64,000 nt of DNA from Andrena cerasifolii (Eukaryota > Arthropoda > Insecta > Hymenoptera > Andrenidae): the NCBI RefSeq assembly GCF_050908995.1, contig NC_135133.1, forward strand, positions 2,584,001 to 2,648,000, read 5' to 3'. Positions 44,331-55,317 of the stretch are shown one piece after another (position 1 is the stretch's first letter; each line of letters begins with the position of its first letter). Under the pieces are notes generated by a model, which did not search any database, was not told the origin of the DNA, and worked only from the letters and a program-made list of their open reading frames with translations. Made by a program: the position numbers and the translations under genes.

Positions 44331-46797
44331 GTATCTACTTCACTTTAAACGACCGTTCATCGATATGTATGTACCTCTGGAAATATGTATTGCATCACTC
44401 ACGGATCCAGGTAGTGATTCCATAGTTTCACGATTAGTAGGAATAATCAGTGACGGATTTAACAGAGCGGCCGATGAGCAACTGCCACCTGAGCCCCTGC
44501 TCGTAAGGCCCCACTAGGGCCCCAGACTTAAAAAAAATACGATTTCATCCAAACTATATATTTTTTCTGTATTATTACACTGAACCCGTTTTCAGTGAAC
44601 TACCGCTTTAGTTTCTCGAAAAATGGGCCCCTGCTCATAAGGCCCCACTAGGGCCCTGTCTTAAAAAATAAAATATGATTTTATCCAAGCACTTTTTTCT
44701 ATACTTTTCAGTACATTTACCCTCTTTTAGTAAACCACCTCTTCATTTTCCCGAAAAATGGGCCCCTCAAAGTTTGCCACCTGGGCCTTTTTTCTTAAAT
44801 CCGCGAGTAGGTATAATAGTTGGTGTCCAACGTATTTTATTAAATGTGTACTCAACAATCGCACAGTGGTATTTTTCCGATACTGATATTAATTATAAGC
44901 GATGACATGTTAAATATTCGTGTAATGCAATCAATATTTCCAGTACCTAGGCCGGTATTCATAGCCGCTACTTATTCTTAAGCGAATGCTTAAGCATTCG
45001 GCATCCTTTACTAGCTACTAGGTTAGTAGAGGATGCAGCATGCTTAAGCATTTGCTTAGGAATAAGTAGCGACTATGAATACCGGCCCTAGTGTGTACCA
45101 GCTTAACGAAGTTTAGTGGAGATTCATGAGTGTGTTTGTTTTTGCCTGACAGGAATCCCAGAGCCTATCGACGTGGTAATAACGAAGATCATGATTATGA
45201 TGATCATCACGACGATCACGGTATGGGAAACGACGAACAGAAGGATATGAAAGCTATGTCAGAGCCGAAAGTTGACTACTGGGGTGGCTACTACGACTTC
45301 CTCATCAACGAGGGGAGTTACAAGTTCTGGGCTGTGTTTCAAGTAAGATTCAGTTCGATCTTCTTCATTGTTAAGATGAGTATTTTGATGGTACCAATTT
45401 TTGGGTAATTGACAGCCTTCGAATACAGTGGTCAAAATTACTGAGGGAGCTTTAGGCTCGGGAACGAATGGTAAATCTGATGCTCAAGAGTGAACGAAAT
45501 ATAAAAAATAACGGAATACTGTATTTTCCATTTTTCTATATTTCGGCCCCTGCACTTTCTAACTTTCTATATGTCAATCCCCATACTTCCTACATTTAGG
45601 TATATATTTGAATTTCTGTGTTAAATCTCAGTATATCCTATATTTTTATATCTGAGTCCCTATATATTTAGTATTTCTATGTTAAAGTCTTTATAATTTA
45701 TACAATTCTATATTTAAATTACTATATTTTTTATACTTCTATATTTAAATCACTATATTTTTTATACTTCTATATTTAAATCACTATATTTTTTATACTT
45801 CTATATTTAAATCACTATATTTTTTTATACTTCTATATTTAAATCACTATATTTTTTATACTTCTATATTTAAATCACTATATTTGTTATACTTCTATAT
45901 TTAAATCTCTATGTATACTTTCTATGCTGTTATATTTAATTCTCTATATTTTCCCTACTGCTGTATTCACTTCTCTACATTTTCTATATTTAAATCTCTA
46001 TATACATACAGTGGCTCGCATTAATATTCGGACACTTTTTAAAATCGCATAACTTTTTTAGAATCGGTCCAAACGACTTGAGTTTTTTTGAGAAGCTAGA
46101 AGCATTAGTTCGCTAACTGACGCGCTTCGTCGTTCTGAAAAAAAATGTATTTGGTTGGAATAGCGAAAAGAATAGTAAAGGTCGATTTTTAAACTTTTTT
46201 TGTGAGCTTGTAATGAAAATTAAAAAAAAAACCGTTTACTACAGCTCCGAGCTACAAACGTTTAAAGATCGCAGAATAAGGTCGAGAATCGTTGATTCGG
46301 GAATTTTCGCGTTGTTTGGACCAATTCTAAAACAGTTATGCGATTTTAAAAAGTGTCCGAATATTAATGCGAGTCACTGTGTACATATCCTCTATATGCC
46401 CATACTTGAATCTATTCTGAACATTTCTACACGTACCGCCACATAATTCCCGTTTCATATTCGAGTACCTTTCAAAACGGCAACCACCGCACTGGTATAC
46501 AACATCCAGCATAATTTTCCAATCAGAGATGCATTTTCAACATTTCCAACATCAATGGTCCAACCGCAAATCCATTTTTAACAGCTTGCCACAGCCGCCC
46601 TCCTCATCTACAGCGGTTTCGCCGCGCTTTACTACGCCAAGGTGAACCCTCCGACCATCGACGACGAATTCGACGACATATTCCGTCGTCGTCGAAGAAG
46701 ATCATTGTTCATCCCTGCGCGAGAGAGATCCTTCTGTGGCTTAGACAGCGCCACGTTCCAGAGGATAATCGACGCCGTTGGGCGGGACATCCATTGA
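44171..46797 (+). CDS. Unnamed single-pass membrane protein, probable paralogue of gene 2 (5' end missing)
   Basis: Visible exons are 44171-44330, 45153-45342 and 46585-46797, joining to about 186 residues. The first carries a signal-peptide core (SVCSCLLLLVCVFHATTS) and an acidic stretch. The second holds a His/Asp-rich run (EDHDYDDHHDDHGMG) and VDYWGGYYDFLINEGSYKFWAVFQ. The third holds a membrane helix (LATAALLIYSGFAALYYAK), an acidic patch, a run of six Arg before Ser (furin-like) and an amphipathic end (FQRIIDAVGRDIH). No in-frame ATG occurs after the stop at 44014-44016, so the start must lie on an upstream exon. An ATGG followed by GTAGAT at 42624-42627 would supply the right phase (MDRIRTN...), but this is only a candidate. 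I do not recognise a named family. Confidence 0.75.
44490..44790. repeat. 135-bp tandem repeat in gene 3 intron
   Basis: GCCCCTGCTCRTAAGGCCCC recurs at 44492 and 44627, with a degenerate third start at 44762. Units end in TTTCYCGAAAAATGGGCCCC. Confidence 0.7.
44948..45090. mobile_element. MITE with TAGGCCGGTATTCATAG ends
   Basis: TAGGCCGGTATTCATAGCCG at the left and CGACTATGAATACCGGCCCTA at the right. 143-bp palindrome in the intron before 45153. The ends resemble a MITE type I have seen in other insects. Confidence 0.8.
45153..45342 (+). CDS. Gene 3 middle exon
   Basis: Acceptor CCTGACAG and donor GTAAGA. Encodes NPRAYRRGNNEDHDYDDHH... and PKVDYWGGYYDFLINEG, ending in phase 0 at VFQ. The His/Asp run comes just before the aromatic pre-membrane segment. 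Confidence 0.8.
45700..45910. repeat. 31-bp AT-rich minisatellite
   Basis: ATACTTCTATATTTAAATCA recurs about every 31 bp from 45733, some six to seven units. A more degenerate version extends to both sides (45540-46000). Lies in the last intron of gene 3. Confidence 0.85.
46009..46379. mobile_element. Mariner-like MITE, family T
   Basis: CAGTGGCTCGCATTAATATT at the left and its complement with one mismatch at the right. Left flank TA. Inner arms AAAATCGCATAACTTTTTTA and complement. Lies in the last intron of gene 3. Confidence 0.85.
46585..46797 (+). CDS. Gene 3 last exon (membrane helix, stop TGA)
   Basis: Acceptor TTAACAG. Encodes LATAALLIYSGFAALYYAK, PPTIDDEFDDIF, the Arg run, and CGLDSATFQRIIDAVGRDIH, ending at TGA 46795-46797. 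The helix continues directly from VFQ of the previous exon. Confidence 0.82.
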   Translation, partial: LATAALLIYSGFAALYYAKVNPPTIDDEFDDIFRRRRRRSLFIPARERSFCGLDSATFQRIIDAVGRDIH

Positions 46798-47107
46798 CAA
46801 AGTGATGCACTCCCTGTCCACGAACTCTGTGAGTGTGAAACGCGAAGTTGCAACTCCTTCCCTTAGTCATCCCTAAACTATCATGGACCTCGGTCTCCAC
46901 GAGCCCCACGGTGCTCGCCGATGCGACGTAACAGGAGTCTCCCATTACGTTTCTCAAGATATTCGCAATTAAACTGTAATAATTGCAGCATACTTACTAT
47001 TTGTATATATGTATAGTTATTATATATGTATAAATTCTCATTATATAATACTATTCATTGTGCCTTTATTTCTGCACGGCCGTACGCTCACGCGAACGAA
47101 GTATGTA

Positions 47108-47113
47108 AATAAA
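47108..47113 (+). terminator. Poly(A) signal candidate for gene 3
   Basis: AATAAA about 310 bases after the stop codon of gene 3, in GTAAATAAAGTAATT. It is the first canonical signal downstream and precedes the TTAA element at 47298. Confidence 0.5.
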
Positions 47114-47297
47114 GTAATTAGGATGAGATCCAGTCGCTGCATGAGAGTTGTATGCAATATCTAGCGTTTTAAAATACCTGACTGGGGATATTTAACGCGG
47201 TGGCAATTTCTCGTGTGAACTATGTGCTTGAAATTTTTATACGAAAGCTGGAGATATGTTTCTTCTTCGATATTTGTTGGGCCATTGATAAATATCT

Positions 47298-48041
47298 TTA
47301 ACCCTTCGTGGTCACGCGGGGTGAGTTGTACCCCAAGAGTAATATTCGAGTTAAAATGTCGCGTCTTTACGACTTCCAAAGGGGGTTTATCGCAAGAGAA
47401 AAATTTTTAAAAAAATTAAAAAGTCGCTTCTTTCCCACGACCGTGGAAAATCGCTCAATTTCAACTACAAATTTTATCATATCGAAATTTATATTTCTAG
47501 AAAAAGACTATTAAAGCGTGATTATATAAGTATTACGAACGTACAATTATCGCTGAAAAGTTAAAAGATTAAAAAATACGAAAATAGTAACTCAAACAAG
47601 TAAAATTAAAAAAAATTAAAAAACCCGACTGCTTAAAAAACATTAAAAAAATTAATTTTTTTATTAATTTAATTTTTTTAATGTTTTTTTATTAATTTAA
47701 TTTTTTTAATGTTTTTTTTATTAATTTATTTTTTTAATGTTTTTTAAGCAGTCGGGTTTTTTAATTTTTTAAATTTTAATTTAATTTTTTTTAATGTTTT
47801 TTTTATTTTTTTTATATCCTATAACATTCGGAACGTCAAGACAATTCTAAAGACACCTGATTTGTCCAAATCGGTGTATCCGTACAGACTCTAGAGCGTA
47901 GCATGTCTATACATACATAGCCTGATAAACACAATACCCTCCTTCGCGTGCCGCAGTCGGGTAAAAATGACGCAGGGGTACAGTGAACCCCGTGCGACCA
48001 GCTTGTGATTATAAGAAGGTATGACCACGAAAAGTTGAAAG
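47298..48041. mobile_element. TTAACCCT element disrupted by an ACCCGACTG element
   Basis: TTAACCCTTCGTGGTCACGC at the left. GCAGGGGTACAGTGAACCCC and ATGACCACGAAAAGTTGAA at 47968-48041 are the degraded right side. The 47600-47967 element sits inside. Confidence 0.5.
47600..47967. mobile_element. ACCCGACTG-ended element, copy 2
   Basis: Same layout as 26140-26467: A-rich left end with ACCCGACTGC, A/T hairpin, then a 120-bp tail ending GCCGCAGTCGGGTAAAAA. The tails differ at only a few positions. Confidence 0.78.
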
Positions 48042-48922
48042 GAAACATCAGACCGTTGACTTTGTGCGATTTTATACATAAAATAACTTGAAACTGGTAC
48101 AATCCTAAAGGGATGATTCTCCATAAAAAAAATAATAAAAAATGTGAAACAAATTTGTTCCTACAACCCCCTTTTTCATCAAGAAAATTGTTTTCAAAGA
48201 AACGATCAATTCGCAGCAATCTAACCGCGTACTCTACTGATCCAAAACCAATTTTCTGGAATATTAAATCTGACAAAAAAAAATTGCTCCAGAATTTCGC
48301 TACATTTTTCCCCAAGCGGATACGAAACTCTGAATTGTACCACATTCGCATCACCATCCTACAAATTCTTATTAATCAGATGCCCCGAGCTGAATTTCCG
48401 AAACAAGATCCCTCGAAAACGAAGCCCCATACAAGAAACCTTTATTCCACATTTCCGATGAATTTGCACGCGCAGAGTCAGCCCTCCTTAATTTTGCGCC
48501 GCCAGCTCGGCGGAGCTCTGTGTACAGCATAAATTCCAAGGGGAGCACCTGACGAGGCGACTTTTCGGAAAAGCAATGAGGAAGAGGGAGGACCTTCGGT
48601 GGGCGATTCAAGTGTCGCGCGTATATTCGGCATCGCCGAGGTAGCGGACGCTAAAATGTATGCGCGAAAGGCTCAAAACGTAATAAAAATCCCCCGAAAA
48701 AATGTCGACCGATAAATCAACCGTGGCCGTCGCGGGGCCGCGTACACGCGCAATGGCCGTCTATACGAGTTTTATACGTGAGCACGTATAGGCGCGCGAT
48801 ATGCGCGGTGCTCAAGCTCGGAGGCAAATTTTCTTGTCGAACAGCGCAACGTAACGGGGGCCCCCAAGCACCTTTTGGCAAGGGCAGGAGCGTACCCTAC
48901 GTTGGACCCTTCGTTTCTCCCC
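48042..48922. other. No gene seen; CpG-rich patch at the right
   Basis: AT-rich to about 48530, then CpG-rich to 48910. Open frames on both strands overlap and none has a splice-supported structure. Confidence 0.4.
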
Positions 48923-49635
48923 TTAAGGGGGGAGCCTGGTGTAGCGGATCGAAGAAATCGATTTTTCTTTTGCATAAATCAATAGTTGAACATCACGACA
49001 ATATGTTCCCAAAGCCGCAAAACGAAATTCGAAAAATTAAAGCGGATATAGCCGGTTTTGCTACGGAGCGCCAGGCTACCACAAAACTTTAAATGCGTTT
49101 TTCTCGAAACGACAGTTTTACACTTTGCGGGCAATGTAACTCAAAAAATATTCAACCAATCGACTTGGCCTTGCGCACGGATATTTGTGAACATTTTCTT
49201 CGTAGTACTAAGTTATTAGTATAATGATATTGTTTAAATAAATAACTTTTTTTTAGACATTTAAGGCAAAATTTCGTTGGAAACAGTGAACTTTTTATTC
49301 AAGAGGCCGCCATTTGTTCATTTTGCGTCTTTTAAGTTTCAAATTTCTTCATTCTGTGCGTACACTCATAAACTAAAAGAAAATTGTTGGATTTTTGGTT
49401 TCAGATGAAACCAAAAGACGCTACGTTGCCCGCGGTGCAATAATTGCCTCGCCAACGGACTGGGCATAACTTTGTTATTTGCCGCTCTTTTTTAATAAAA
49501 TTTTTTTGTTATGTACCTTAACCTGTTAGTACAATATCCTGAAAGTTTCAGAAAGATCTATCAAATACTTTCTTTAAAAAAAATTCCCGAAAAATGCCTC
49601 GATTTTCATTTAGTTACACCAGGCTCCCCCCTTAA
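48923..49635. mobile_element. TTAA element, family D, copy 2
   Basis: 713 bp from TTAAGGGGGGAGCCTGGTGT to ACACCAGGCTCCCCCCTTAA. It differs from 10347-11060 at only scattered bases. No transposase frame. Confidence 0.9.
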
Positions 49636-51530
49636 TAAAAGATAAAGTATTAGGACAACTGCTCTGTTCGTGGGGAACGTCGCAGGTTCATCGAAGCACT
49701 CTAACAAATTTTAGTAAGTTGGTGTTTTAAATTAAAAGCGGCGAGAAGTACTCAATCTGTAGCAAATATCACATTTTGGGCAAATACAGCAGGTGTCATA
49801 ATACCTATGAATGGCAGTGTAAGTAACAATGCAGGATGTTAAAAAGGGGCTTCGGGGACTTATAATTCTCATCGAGAAGAGTTAAAAAAGGGTGACTGAA
49901 GATAGCTCCTAAAATCAATGCGTTCGATCTGAAGGGTACTTTTGTATTTACGAGCGTTCGTAAGTGGGTCTCTTCGCAACACATTCAATGCAAACAGAAG
50001 AAAATGTAGGGAATGCGTGTCGTGCGGTGCGAGACAGGGGAGGGCGCAGATGTCAGTATTGTATTCAAATACGTCTCTTGTAGATGTGAAAACAAACTTT
50101 TTTGTTTTACAGCGACAGGTTTGATTTTTAGAAATTATGTTGATTAAATATTTTTTAGTCCTCTCGGTGAGATTTTACTGTAAGCCCCTAGAGTCTTACG
50201 GTAGGAATCCGCGACGAGCTTTTACACGAGGCTTTTTGAGACAAAATCTCAGCGGCAACTAAATGCAAATAATGGAAATAACTGCGAGAGATGAGATTTG
50301 TGAAATTATATCAGGAAACTTATCCTCGTGAGAGTCTAATTTCTGAATCGTTAAAAAATAATAAGATAAGGAAATAATTGTCTCGTGAGATTAAAGTCTC
50401 ATGTGAGATACGAAATTTTTGTCTCATCGTGGATTGGTATTTTTAGACCCTTTTTTCTAACACCCACTATAATAGGGGCGTTTTTATTACGCTGACGAGG
50501 GTAGTGCACTAGGGTCTGCTCACCGATTTAGTTCAAATTTTGTGTGCAGGTAGTACACAGCCTGTGCAATGCTGTGTCAAACGCACAAAGCGTGGTAATA
50601 AATGCGGAATTTTCCAGAAAATGGGGTTTGAAGTTCTGAAAGCGAAGTTCGATTGTAGTTGCCACGCAACTGGAATTCATTCAGGTACACAGTTTCAAGT
50701 CTGTGTAGAGAGTTTGGCTTGTTTCTTGTTACTTAAGTTGGCCTGATTTTTAGGTAAAAATCTGCGAGATACAACTTCGAGCTTGAATTCTTCGCGCAAT
50801 TTTGAGTGGTGCGTTTTGTAAATTTAATGCGGTATTGTGTATGGCATAGAGTACTTAGCTGTCTGCAAAGTTTTAACTGAATCGGTAACCCCCAACCTTG
50901 TGCACTTTTTTCCTAGAGAGGAGATTAACAATTGCTGTTTAACAGTATTTCATTACAGAGATTAAAGAGAAAATAAAGTAAAACATATATAGGTAGTTGA
51001 ATATTTTTTAACGAACGATGGGAATCGGTAAGATCTAAGTTGCGAAAAACTTCGAGGCTGAAAGTGACGGCTCCAGCAAACGGTTTAAGAAAGAAAATAA
51101 TATTTTAAAAAGAAAGGATAGAAGCGTTGATAATCTAGGAATTTGGAAAAATATTAGTGTTATGAGACAAATTTTCGTGTCTGCGTTGCGGCTCGAAAAC
51201 CTTTTTTAAGATGGGGATATAAAATGAAACGATTGCAATAGTCTGAGGAATATTAAACCTGAGACAGAGGAATGTGGAAAACTCTTCTATTTTCTCTTTA
51301 TCAAATGTACAGAAGAACGAAATAGAACGGAAACTGATCAATTCTGCTTTCTGTCAATTTTTATATTCCTAGTGCTCGAAGCTAATCATTTTATGCTTAT
51401 TTTTATTTCATGAAATTGGTCCAGTTTAGTTTTTGAGTGGCTCATACAAGTGGTGAAATACTTTTAAACCAGTACTTCAATTATTTTAATCAGTGTACCA
51501 CTTCAATATTCATACATGAAAGCCGTAAAT
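49636..51530. other. No gene seen
   Basis: AT-rich sequence. Open frames up to 70 codons lack coding character. Nothing else recognised. Confidence 0.4.
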
Positions 51531-51655
51531 CGTACACCAATTCAAAATGAAAAATGTATAGTATATATATATATATATAAGGTAATATCCTAGTTGCAGT
51601 ATTTTTTTCATCATGGAAGTATGAAATAAATATTTGAAGCTTCCATTTTCGATAG

Positions 51656-51721
<66 letters not shown>

Positions 51722-51899
51722 AATAATCTATATATATATATAAAATCGTACACCAATTCAAAATGAAAAATGTATAGTATATATATATATATATAATAAT
51801 GAATGTATAGTATATATATATTAACTATCGAAAATGGAAGCTGCAAATATTTATTTCATACTTCCATGATGAAGAAAATACTACAACTAGGACGTTACC
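51531..51899. repeat. Inverted repeat around (TA)n microsatellite
   Basis: GGTAATATCCTAGTTGCAGT at 51581 is complementary to the end at 51899, and the arms include ATGGAAGTATGAAATAAATA. The centre is a long TA run with ATA and (AATA)n tracts. A 50-bp block (CGTACACCAATTCAAAATGA) is duplicated at 51531 and 51748. Confidence 0.8.
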
Positions 51900-52794
51900 A
51901 AACGTGGATAGAAATTATTATTTTAAACAAACAGATGTAAAACGGTTGAAAAGATATTTCACGTTCACGTATCCTTGTAATTTTATATCAGGTATCTACT
52001 ATTTCACAAGATAAAAATATTTAATTTTAATTCCTGAGATCATTTAACGATTATAATTACTGAGGATTCGTATTCCCTTTTCACTGGGTATTGAAAACCC
52101 GCTGATTATCAAATCTGCAAACGCGACAGGATAAATCATATCCTTCTAACAACCCTTCTTGAAATAAATCGATTATTCGAGAGAACCAGTCGAGGACATT
52201 CTTTGACAGACTACGTTAAGTGGAGATTCTTGTAAAACGGAATTACGTCTACATGAATGTAAAGAAGCCTCGCCTGTGCAAGCATTCTAGGATCTCAGAC
52301 GCTATTTTGAGAATTATGAGCGGAGTCCGTGACACACCAGTGCAAAGTAGTACAGAATTATTTTTGTATCGATAAAGAAAATTCCCATGAAATGTGCTGA
52401 GTTAGTGGAAGAAGGAATTAAGTCCCTTGAGCAGCAAACAATAGTCTCCCAGGTTTCTGAAGAATCCATTTCTAGTTTACCCTGAAGACCTATTTAAATA
52501 GGCTGGGTGTATAGGAAGGTTAAGGGTGGGGTAGTTAGGTTTTGAAGAAATTTTGACATTAGGAATCTGACTCTAACTAGAAGATAAATATTTTCAGCTG
52601 TTTGGATGTTCACAACTGAAGGGTTAGCAAATAGGTATACATTTGTACCTCAGATTTGATTTTTAGGGACGAATAGATCTGTTAGGAGTAAACCAAAGAA
52701 CACTTCCCACTGGAACTAGGGGTTGGACTGACAAATACAAATGCAGAGAAAGGGTACGCATTGTTTGGATACAACATGAGTCTAAATAAAAACA
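51900..52794. other. No gene seen
   Basis: AT-rich sequence without supported features. Confidence 0.35.
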
Positions 52795-53350
52795 TCTATC
52801 TCCATTATTTTAAAAAATAAGGGTTTTTTCAGAATAAGCTTTTTCAGATCACAACAAAAAATACCTCAAGAATAAGAAAAATCTAGCACTCAGAAATACG
52901 AATTTTCTCAGAATAGGCTTCTCAAATTAAAAAGAAAGATGTCTTTAACGATAAAAAAATCGAGTACTCATAAAAATAAGAAATTTCTCAGAATAAGGCT
53001 TCCCAAATTGCAGGAATGATGTTTCTAAGAATAAACAGAATCGAGTATTCTAAAAATTAAGCAGTTTCTCAGAATAAGAGCTCCCAGGTCAGAAGAAAAA
53101 TCTCGTCGAAAACAAAATAAATGCTCCCAAAAGTACAGAATTTCTCAGATTGAAGCTTCCCAAATTGCAAACACGTCATTAAGAGTAAAAAGAATCGCGC
53201 ACTCTCAAGAATAACGAATTTTCCAGAGTAAGGCTTCTCAGATCACAACAAACCAAACTCCTCAAAAACAGAACAATTGAATTACCCCGAAGAATACAAA
53301 GCTTCTCGGATCATGAGAAACAAAATTCCTCGAGATTGAAAAAAATGATC
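52795..53350. repeat. Degenerate ~87-bp tandem repeat
   Basis: TTTCTCAGAATAAGGCTTCY recurs six to seven times, with AATCGAGYACTC-like blocks between. Units have diverged considerably, implying an old array. Confidence 0.7.
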
Positions 53351-54442
53351 ACTCTGAAGAGGAAGAAGAAATTTCATATGGAACCTAGATGAAAATCTAA
53401 TCCACCTGGCGCAGAGAATCCCATCAACCGTAGCCACCTACTCGCCCACCTGATACAAATAATTATAAATTGAGTTATATTTCTTGCACGGTGTAGGGAA
53501 TAAATCGAGTCGGTCAGGAGTCGTAGCTCGCGGAGAAGAAACGGTATCGCCGAGAAATCCACCGTCCCGAAAGGACTCGGGCATATTTCCGTCTGAAAGA
53601 TAGAAAGGGTCCGGTACGGCCCTGCAAAAATCACCCACAGCGCCTTTACCCAGCGCATTCCGCCACGTAGCCGGCTGCAAGGGGTACCTTCAGCAAAAGT
53701 ACGACGATCTTATGCGACCGGGTGCATCTCAAGAGGGCCCAACGAGCCCGCGAGAAAGAAAGGCAGTCGGTTCTTTTCTTTTTCATCCTTCTTATATACA
53801 TATATATATAAATATATATATAGATATATAAATTTTTCGAATAAATCACCGACGACCAGGGGGGGACGGTAGGGGATAAAAACGGTATAAAAACTGTTAT
53901 TTACAGCAGCCACGCATCAACGTCCGTCGATAATTCTCGCATGTTTCATGGACCGAAACTCGCTGCTGCAATGCCGGGCGATCATAATGGTGAAATGGGA
54001 AGCTGAGGAATGCACGGTTGCCAGAAAGAATCACTGCTGTTGGATTACGAAAGCGGACCTGTGCCGCGAAAGAAATGTTACTTTCAACGGTGCGACTGCG
54101 TTTGGAATTGGTAGGGAATGAATTTTTTGATCCGGAGAAGGGTTGAATTTCAGGCTTCGCTCGCTTTGGAGAGATTAATGTGTTCAAGCTGGCTTCGGGT
54201 GAGTTTGACTCCTCAGACCATTTCAGATCCTTCTGGATCTTCAGTTTCAGGAAGATTGAATTAGGTGAGTTCGTAGCATCTGTGAGGGGAAAGAAGTGTG
54301 TGAATTGAAATTCGAGTGGATGTTTCTACGATTTTTAATTGACAGTATAATAACACAGTTCGACGGAATTTCACTTTTCTCGGACTTGCCACACTCAATA
54401 GACGTTTCTTATAGGCTTTCGTGCGCTGAAAACGAATCCGCA
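53351..54442. other. No gene seen; CpG-rich patches and a shared motif
   Basis: 53480-53760 and 53870-54130 are GC-richer. GATAAAAACGGTATAAAAAC at 53875 and TCGATAATTCTCGCATG near 53928 resemble motifs at 55757 and 56088. A TA microsatellite lies at 53798-53830. Confidence 0.4.
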
Positions 54443-55317
54443 AACCGTTCGTTGTCATCGACCGCAGTTTTTGAGAAATTCGGTTTTGAATAAAAAATGC
54501 AAATTTTCAAGTTTGAACATATTTTGTGTCGAAACAGTAATAGTTACTAGGTTGTTTGTTGCGTCAAATTATTCTATGAACCCTCCCGGATAAAATGGTA
54601 TAAGTTATTAGTGCATTATGAACATTTAAGTATGTTTAAACAATGATCGAACGCAAAAGAATACTCGAAATGCACCCATTTTTGCAGATATTTTTCAATT
54701 TATTTCCAAAACTAAGGGTCCAGGAGGAAATCTGACTACTCCACGCGATGCAGCAGACATTTTTCCTTCGGAAAGCTTTAACAGAAGTGGTAAGTCACGT
54801 TTCGTTTTCAATACAGAAGCGAAATAGTTCGGCAAAACGTGCGGCGCCGACAGTGGTGGTCACGCGCGTCGCGCGATTCTGTGACGCTTAGCGGCCCACG
54901 CGCCGTTGACCACCACTGTCGGCGCCGCACGTTTTGCCGAACTGTTTCGCTTCTGTATTGAAAACAAAACGTGACTTACCACTTCTGTTAATGCGTTCCG
55001 ATGGAAAAATGTCTGCTGCATCGCGTGGAGTAGTCAGATTTTCTCCTGGACCCTTAGTTTTGGAAATAAATTGAAAAATATCTGCAAAAATGGGTGCATT
55101 TCGAGTATTCTTTCCCCTTTGATCTCTGTTTAAACATATTTAAATGCTCATAATGCACTAATAACTTATATAATTGTATTCCTTGTGTTCGCAAAATAAT
55201 TTGACGCAACAAGCAACCGAACACTGTTTCGACACAAAAGATATTCGAAGCTGAAAATTTGCATTTTCTTTCAAAGTCGAATTTCTCAAAAACTGAGGGT
55301 GATGGCAATAAACGGTT
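54443..55317. mobile_element. Large near-perfect palindrome (~875 bp)
   Basis: Two arms of about 410-420 bp, complementary from AACCGTTCGTTGTCATCG to AACGGTT, around a GC-rich spacer near 54862-54903. The inner arms (GTGGTGGTCAC... and CGGCGCCGCACGTTTTGCCG) are close to identical; the outer arms have more differences. No coding capacity. Confidence 0.85.

Noticed and set aside
51490..51846. Tyr/Ile-rich membrane-like open frame on the minus strand
   Set aside because: Translation of a TA microsatellite and its inverted flanks.
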